Assembly (NCBI GenBank): GCA_009885515.1
Contig: VFKO01000028.1
Span: forward strand, 1 to 8,288
DNA: 8,288 nt
Source of the DNA: Rhodobiaceae bacterium
GTDB taxonomy: Bacteria > Pseudomonadota > Alphaproteobacteria > Micropepsales > Micropepsaceae
Direction: 5' to 3'
Part shown: positions 7,779 through 8,288 of the stretch, one piece after another
How positions within the stretch are numbered: the first letter of the stretch is position 1
How the letters are laid out: each line of letters begins with the position of its first letter
Position numbers and translations under genes: made by a program
Notes under the pieces: generated by a model
Database searches by the model: none
Told to the model about the DNA's origin: nothing
Seen by the model: only the letters and a program-made list of their open reading frames with translations

Positions 7779-8078
7779 TCAGGCGAATTCGTCGCGCTCG
7801 CGGAAGACGATGGCCAGAAATACGCCGGTGACGCCGAGGACGGCGAAGGCCGGCAACGACAAGATGGCGGCCAAGGCTTCGTTCACGGGGGCTGGCACCA
7901 GGCCCGCAAACCAGAATTTGAAGCTTTGCACGCCGGTCGCTGTAAACAGCCCCCAGACGTTTTCGAGCGTCCGCAAGACGGGCTCTTTCCCGCTTTCGAG
8001 CATCGTCACCACGTCGGCGCCCAAAAACATGAGCCCCAGGACGATCAAAATCAACGCAATGAACCGGAACAAAATCAT
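7779..8078 (-). CDS. Small two-pass membrane protein, function unknown
   Basis: A 99-residue protein with an N-terminal membrane segment (about 2-20, FRFIALILIVLGLMFLG), a loop of about 45 residues containing VWGLFTATGVQSFKFWF, and a second membrane segment (about 68-92) ending in the charged FRERDEFA. I recall short two-helix proteins of this shape (helix, central loop with Trp and Phe, helix with a proline near its start) as common conserved hypotheticals in Alphaproteobacteria, but I cannot give a function. ATG 8078 is chosen because a hydrophobic helix starts there and a G-rich stretch (GGGGG) lies about 10 bases upstream. The frame stays open to 8204, but that 42-residue extension is polar, unlike a conserved N-terminus, and would cover a promoter-like sequence. 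The MOSC gene follows after 18 bases. Confidence 0.72.
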   Translation of the reverse strand: MILFRFIALILIVLGLMFLGADVVTMLESGKEPVLRTLENVWGLFTATGVQSFKFWFAGLVPAPVNEALAAILSLPAFAVLGVTGVFLAIVFRERDEFA

Positions 8079-8107
8079 AATTCTAGTGCCCCCACACTTT
8101 GGGCGGG

Positions 8108-8137
8108 ATGCTAGCCGACCTTTGGGGGCGCGCTCAA
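8108..8137 (-). promoter_or_regulatory. Possible promoter of the small membrane protein-MOSC operon
   Basis: On the minus strand TTGAGC (8137-8132) and TAGCAT (8113-8108) are spaced by 18 bases, each matching consensus at 4/6. A transcript would start near 8101, giving a leader of about 22 bases before ATG 8078. This supports the shorter start of the membrane protein. Consensus matching only. Confidence 0.35.
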
Positions 8138-8205
8138 GGTTTATGCCCAAGGACAGAATGGTCAGCAGGGGCAGTAATCCGCGACTTTTATGTTGCACTT
8201 TCACC

Positions 8206-8233
8206 TTGCGGCAAGAAAGTCTCGCTCTATAGT
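8206..8233 (+). promoter_or_regulatory. Promoter of the serine tRNA gene
   Basis: TTGCGG (8206-8211), 16 bases, then TATAGT (8228-8233). The start would fall near 8240, about 20 bases before the mature tRNA 5' end at 8261, a normal leader for RNase P processing. A short palindrome (cttgc-g-gcaag, 8205-8215) covers the -35 box. Confidence 0.5.
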
Positions 8234-8260
8234 CCCGCGCCTTGTCCCTATGGCGACAAT

Positions 8261-8288
8261 GGACAGATGGCCGAGTGGTTTAAGGCGC
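8261..8288 (+). tRNA. tRNA-Ser, 5' part only (cut by the window end)
   Basis: The 28 visible bases fit the start of a serine tRNA: acceptor strand GGACAGA, the TG linker (positions 8-9), then a D-arm GCC...GGC around GAGTGGTTTAA, and the first bases toward the anticodon stem. The GGA beginning favours Ser over Leu. The anticodon, long variable arm and 3' end lie outside the window, so the isoacceptor cannot be given. Confidence 0.85.

Noticed and set aside
7779..8078. Small membrane protein as a holin for the GH19 enzyme
   Set aside because: It is on the opposite strand, separated by the MOSC gene, and is probably co-transcribed with MOSC; nothing in its sequence marks it as a holin.
7458..8114. 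A 218-codon plus-strand frame opposite MOSC and the small membrane protein
   Set aside because: It has no recognisable domain and is antisense to a clear MOSC protein.
8079..8204. N-terminal extension of the small membrane protein to 8204
   Set aside because: The extra 42 residues are polar and unlike a conserved N-terminus, and the stretch contains a promoter-like sequence; ATG 8078 begins directly at a membrane helix.
8261..8288. Integration (att) site at the serine tRNA
   Set aside because: Serine tRNA genes are frequent integration targets, but only the 5' part is visible and no integrase or direct repeat is present in the window.

Overview
The window is GC-rich, densely packed chromosomal DNA. 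I read it as core or near-core sequence from an alphaproteobacterium. The reasons are the style of the LepA protein, the mix of lepA with a Methyltransf_32-type methyltransferase, a FecR-domain protein and a YiiM-like MOSC protein, and a palindromic intergenic repeat with the 'CGTCAT...CTTGT...' arms common in that class. I cannot name the genus.

Layout. Positions 2-703 (+) hold the C-terminal third of a PlsB-type glycerol-3-phosphate acyltransferase. It converges, with overlapping stop codons, on a minus-strand gene (700-2250) for a HAD phosphatase fused to a PlsC acyltransferase. These two would carry out the first two acylations of phospholipid synthesis (glycerol-3-phosphate to lysophosphatidate to phosphatidate). 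The pairing recalls mycobacterial plsB2/plsC, but in opposed orientation. Next, also on the minus strand, is a SAM-dependent methyltransferase of the METTL25-like group (2381-3211), ending in a stem-loop. Divergent from it, only 39 bases away, is an exported FecR-domain protein with a twin-arginine-like signal, an acidic body and a very arginine-rich tail (3251-3961). Translation factor lepA follows on the same strand (4037-5839), behind a perfect 8-bp hairpin.

The 350-base gap 5840-6189 contains a palindromic repeat of about 142 bp. After it comes a GH19 endolysin-like muramidase/chitinase with a KPQP linker and a peptidoglycan-binding domain (6190-7098). It converges on a minus-strand MOSC gene (7095-7760) with exactly the same TTAG stop overlap seen at 700-703. 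The MOSC gene is preceded, probably in one operon, by a 99-residue protein with two membrane segments (7779-8078). The window ends inside a serine tRNA gene (from 8261) with a recognisable promoter.

I found no CRISPR array, transposase, toxin-antitoxin pair, defence cluster or convincing new multigene system. The most unusual items are the charge-split FecR protein, the signal-less GH19 enzyme without phage neighbours, the palindromic repeat, and the twice-used TTAG convergent stop overlap.
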